Position numbers and translations under genes: made by a program. DNA of 64,000 nucleotides, from NCBI GenBank assembly GCA_003134685.1, contig PLCA01000008.1, forward strand, positions 73,185 through 137,184. Direction: 5' to 3'. The notes beneath the pieces were generated by a model, which saw only the letters and a list, made by a program, of their open reading frames with translations, was not told the origin of the DNA and ran no database searches. Of the stretch, positions 62,576-64,000 are shown one piece after another. The stretch comes from Gemmatimonadota bacterium. GTDB lineage: Bacteria > Gemmatimonadota > Gemmatimonadetes > Gemmatimonadales > Gemmatimonadaceae. Within the stretch, counting starts at the first letter, position 1; the number at the start of each line of letters is the position of its first letter.

Positions 62576-63898
62576 ATGATCAAGCGACTACTCGTTGCCG
62601 CGGCGTTCGCGCCCATAGGGATCGGAGCACAAACACCAGCCGCTCCCCCACCGGCGGTGCCGCCGGCCCTACCGATCGATCGCGTTGTCGCGATCGTCGG
62701 CGACCAGCCGGTTCTCTGGAGCGATGTGCTCACCTCCATCAATCAGCGTAGAGCGCAGGGCTTGCAGCTTCCCACCGATTCCGTCGGACAGGCCACTCTC
62801 GCGCGAACGGTGCTGGGCGAGCTCGTGGACGAGGAGATGCTCGTTCAGAAAGCGAAGGAGATGAAGCTCGAGGTTACGGACGCCGACAACACCGCCGGCG
62901 CCGACCGTCAGATCAAGTCGGTTCGCGCGCAATTCTCCTCAGACGACGACTACCGCGCCGAGCTAAAGAAGGCAGGACTGGGGTCGCCTGAGGAGTATCG
63001 CAAGTCACTCATCGAGCAGTACCGGCGCCAGAGCCTCCAGCAGAAGGCGTTCGCCGAGCTGCGGAAGAAGGCCAAGCCTGTCAACGTCACCGAGGAAGAG
63101 GTGACGGCGGCGTTCGAGCGCAGCCGCGCCGATCTTCAGAAGCGTCCCGCCACTATAACGTTCAGACAGATTGTCGTGGCGCCGAAGGCATCACCCGCGG
63201 CAAAGGCGAAGGCGAAGGCGCACATCGATTCGCTGCTCGTCGAAATCCGAAAGGGCGGCGACTTCGAGCAGATCGCCAAGCGTGAGTCGATGGATCCGGG
63301 GACGAAGCAGCTTGGCGGCGACCTGGGCTGGAATCGCCGCGGCAGTGGTCTCGTTCCCGAGTTTGAAGCGATGATGTTCGCGCTGCGCCCCGGGGATGTG
63401 AGCCCGGTAATCGAGACGGCGTTCGGTTATCACATCATCAAGGTCGATCGCGTGCAGTCCGCCGAAGTGAAAGCGCGCCACATCCTGATCGCTCCGGTGA
63501 TCGACTCCGCCGACGTTGCCGCTGCCAAGGTCGAGGCGGATACGGTGGCGGCGCAATGGCGTCGTGGCGTGCCGTACGATTCGCTCGTCGCGAAGCACCA
63601 CGATCCGACGGAAGAGAAGGGTGTGCTGCAGCCGTTCCAACGCGATTCGCTGCCGGCGTCCTACACCGCGGTCATAACCGGCGCCAAGGCAGGCGACATC
63701 ACCGCGCCGTTCCAGCTGGCGAATCCGCGCGGACAGCCCAAGTACGCCGTTCTCCAGATAGTGACGGCGACGGACGCCGGCGAATACAAGGAGAGCGAGA
63801 TCCGCGATCAGATCCGCGCCCAGCTCTCGGACGAGAGATCGATCAGGCTGCTGCTCGACGACATGCGGAAGCAGACTTACGTCTCGCTCAGGATGTAG
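62576..63898 (+). CDS. surA: SurA-like periplasmic chaperone/peptidyl-prolyl isomerase
   Basis: A 440-residue protein with Sec signal (MIKRLLVAAAFAPIGIGAQ), then a Pro-rich linker and the SurA N-domain (IDRVVAIVGDQPVLWSDV; LVDEEMLVQKAKEM). A well-kept parvulin domain follows (ITFRQIVVAP, GGDLGWNRRGSGLVPEFE, TAFGYHIIKVDRV), then a second, more diverged one (KARHILIAPV onwards). The ATG at 62576 is chosen because it begins the signal peptide; a GTG at 62537 overlapping the previous stop is possible. surA next to pdxA is a common bacterial order and is found here too. Confidence 0.9.
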   Translation: MIKRLLVAAAFAPIGIGAQTPAAPPPAVPPALPIDRVVAIVGDQPVLWSDVLTSINQRRAQGLQLPTDSVGQATLARTVLGELVDEEMLVQKAKEMKLEVTDADNTAGADRQIKSVRAQFSSDDDYRAELKKAGLGSPEEYRKSLIEQYRRQSLQQKAFAELRKKAKPVNVTEEEVTAAFERSRADLQKRPATITFRQIVVAPKASPAAKAKAKAHIDSLLVEIRKGGDFEQIAKRESMDPGTKQLGGDLGWNRRGSGLVPEFEAMMFALRPGDVSPVIETAFGYHIIKVDRVQSAEVKARHILIAPVIDSADVAAAKVEADTVAAQWRRGVPYDSLVAKHHDPTEEKGVLQPFQRDSLPASYTAVITGAKAGDITAPFQLANPRGQPKYAVLQIVTATDAGEYKESEIRDQIRAQLSDERSIRLLLDDMRKQTYVSLRM

Positions 63899-63901
63899 AC
63901 A

Positions 63902-64000
63902 GTGAAAGCGCGTCTTGCCATGACCGTCGGGGATCCCCGCGGAATTGGACCGGAGATCGTCGCCAAAGCGCTCGCTGACTCACGGGTCGGCGAGCGCTGT
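63902..64000 (+). CDS. pdxA: 4-hydroxythreonine-4-phosphate dehydrogenase, 5' end only
   Basis: The first 33 codons of a gene cut by the window edge. From the GTG at 63902 the product reads MKARLAMTVGDPRGIGPEIV..., the N-terminal signature of PdxA, which makes the pyridoxal-phosphate precursor. It starts 3 bases after the surA stop, matching the common surA-pdxA arrangement. Confidence 0.85.
   Translation, partial: MKARLAMTVGDPRGIGPEIVAKALADSRVGERC

Overview
The window reads as a dense, GC-rich (by eye about 60-65%) chromosomal segment from a Gram-negative, diderm bacterium. Outer-membrane biology is clear: a TonB-dependent receptor, a tripartite RND efflux system, a GT9 LPS-type glycosyltransferase, SurA-type periplasmic chaperones, Lgt and several lipoproteins. 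There is no rRNA. The gene mix (HPPD/homogentisate route, clustered 2-oxoacid:ferredoxin oxidoreductases, a DUF4384-type proline-rich secreted protein, an ftsEX-envC block behind lepA) would suit Gemmatimonadota or a neighbouring phylum. That placement is inference, because no marker here fixes the taxonomy.

Layout. 1-7532 (minus): a low-potential electron operon with korA, korB, an unrecognised gene, an orphan rnfB-like ferredoxin gene and a nifJ/PFOR-type gene that runs off the left edge. 7858-9765 (minus): a Tat-exported GH3 beta-glucosidase whose base composition differs from its neighbours. 9987-11505: a DUF1801 protein, tRNA-Asn(GTT) with promoter and terminator, and an SDR oxidoreductase. 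11531-15068 (minus): uvrA and two small GlsB/YeaQ membrane proteins. 15201-19781 (plus): an ABC exporter, a PP2C phosphatase and small hypotheticals. 19913-24469 (plus): a tyrosine/homogentisate operon ending in acetoacetyl-CoA synthetase. 24491-31044 (minus): a secreted hypothetical, a CAP-domain lipoprotein, an HD phosphohydrolase, and PEP carboxykinase overlapping malic enzyme. 31236-38104 (plus): lgt, then a small His/Cys secreted protein and an RND efflux operon. 38187-42945 (minus): an M30-like metalloprotease lipoprotein, a TonB receptor and a second small His/Cys protein. 43086-44480 (plus): mgtE. 44718-56129 (minus): one tight run of 12 genes, lepA - GT9 - ROK kinase - PfkB kinase - STAS/HATPase - STAS/winged-helix - small beta-barrel protein - Cys/Met PLP enzyme - ftsE - ftsX - envC - nfo, many joined by 4-bp ATGA/GTGA overlaps. 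56272-57594 (minus): proline-rich DUF4384-type protein. 57709-64000 (plus): mfd, two parvulin-type PPIases and the start of pdxA.

The most unusual points are: the orphan RnfB plus unknown gene inside a Por/Kor operon; the kinase-STAS-ATPase module inserted between lepA and ftsEX; two look-alike His/Cys-rich small proteins each heading a metal-type envelope locus; an octapeptide-repeat insertion in acetoacetyl-CoA synthetase; an envC that seems to use a CTG start overlapping the ftsX stop; and a roughly 190-bp imperfect palindrome between mgtE and nfo. No CRISPR array, integrase, intact insertion sequence or replication origin was seen.
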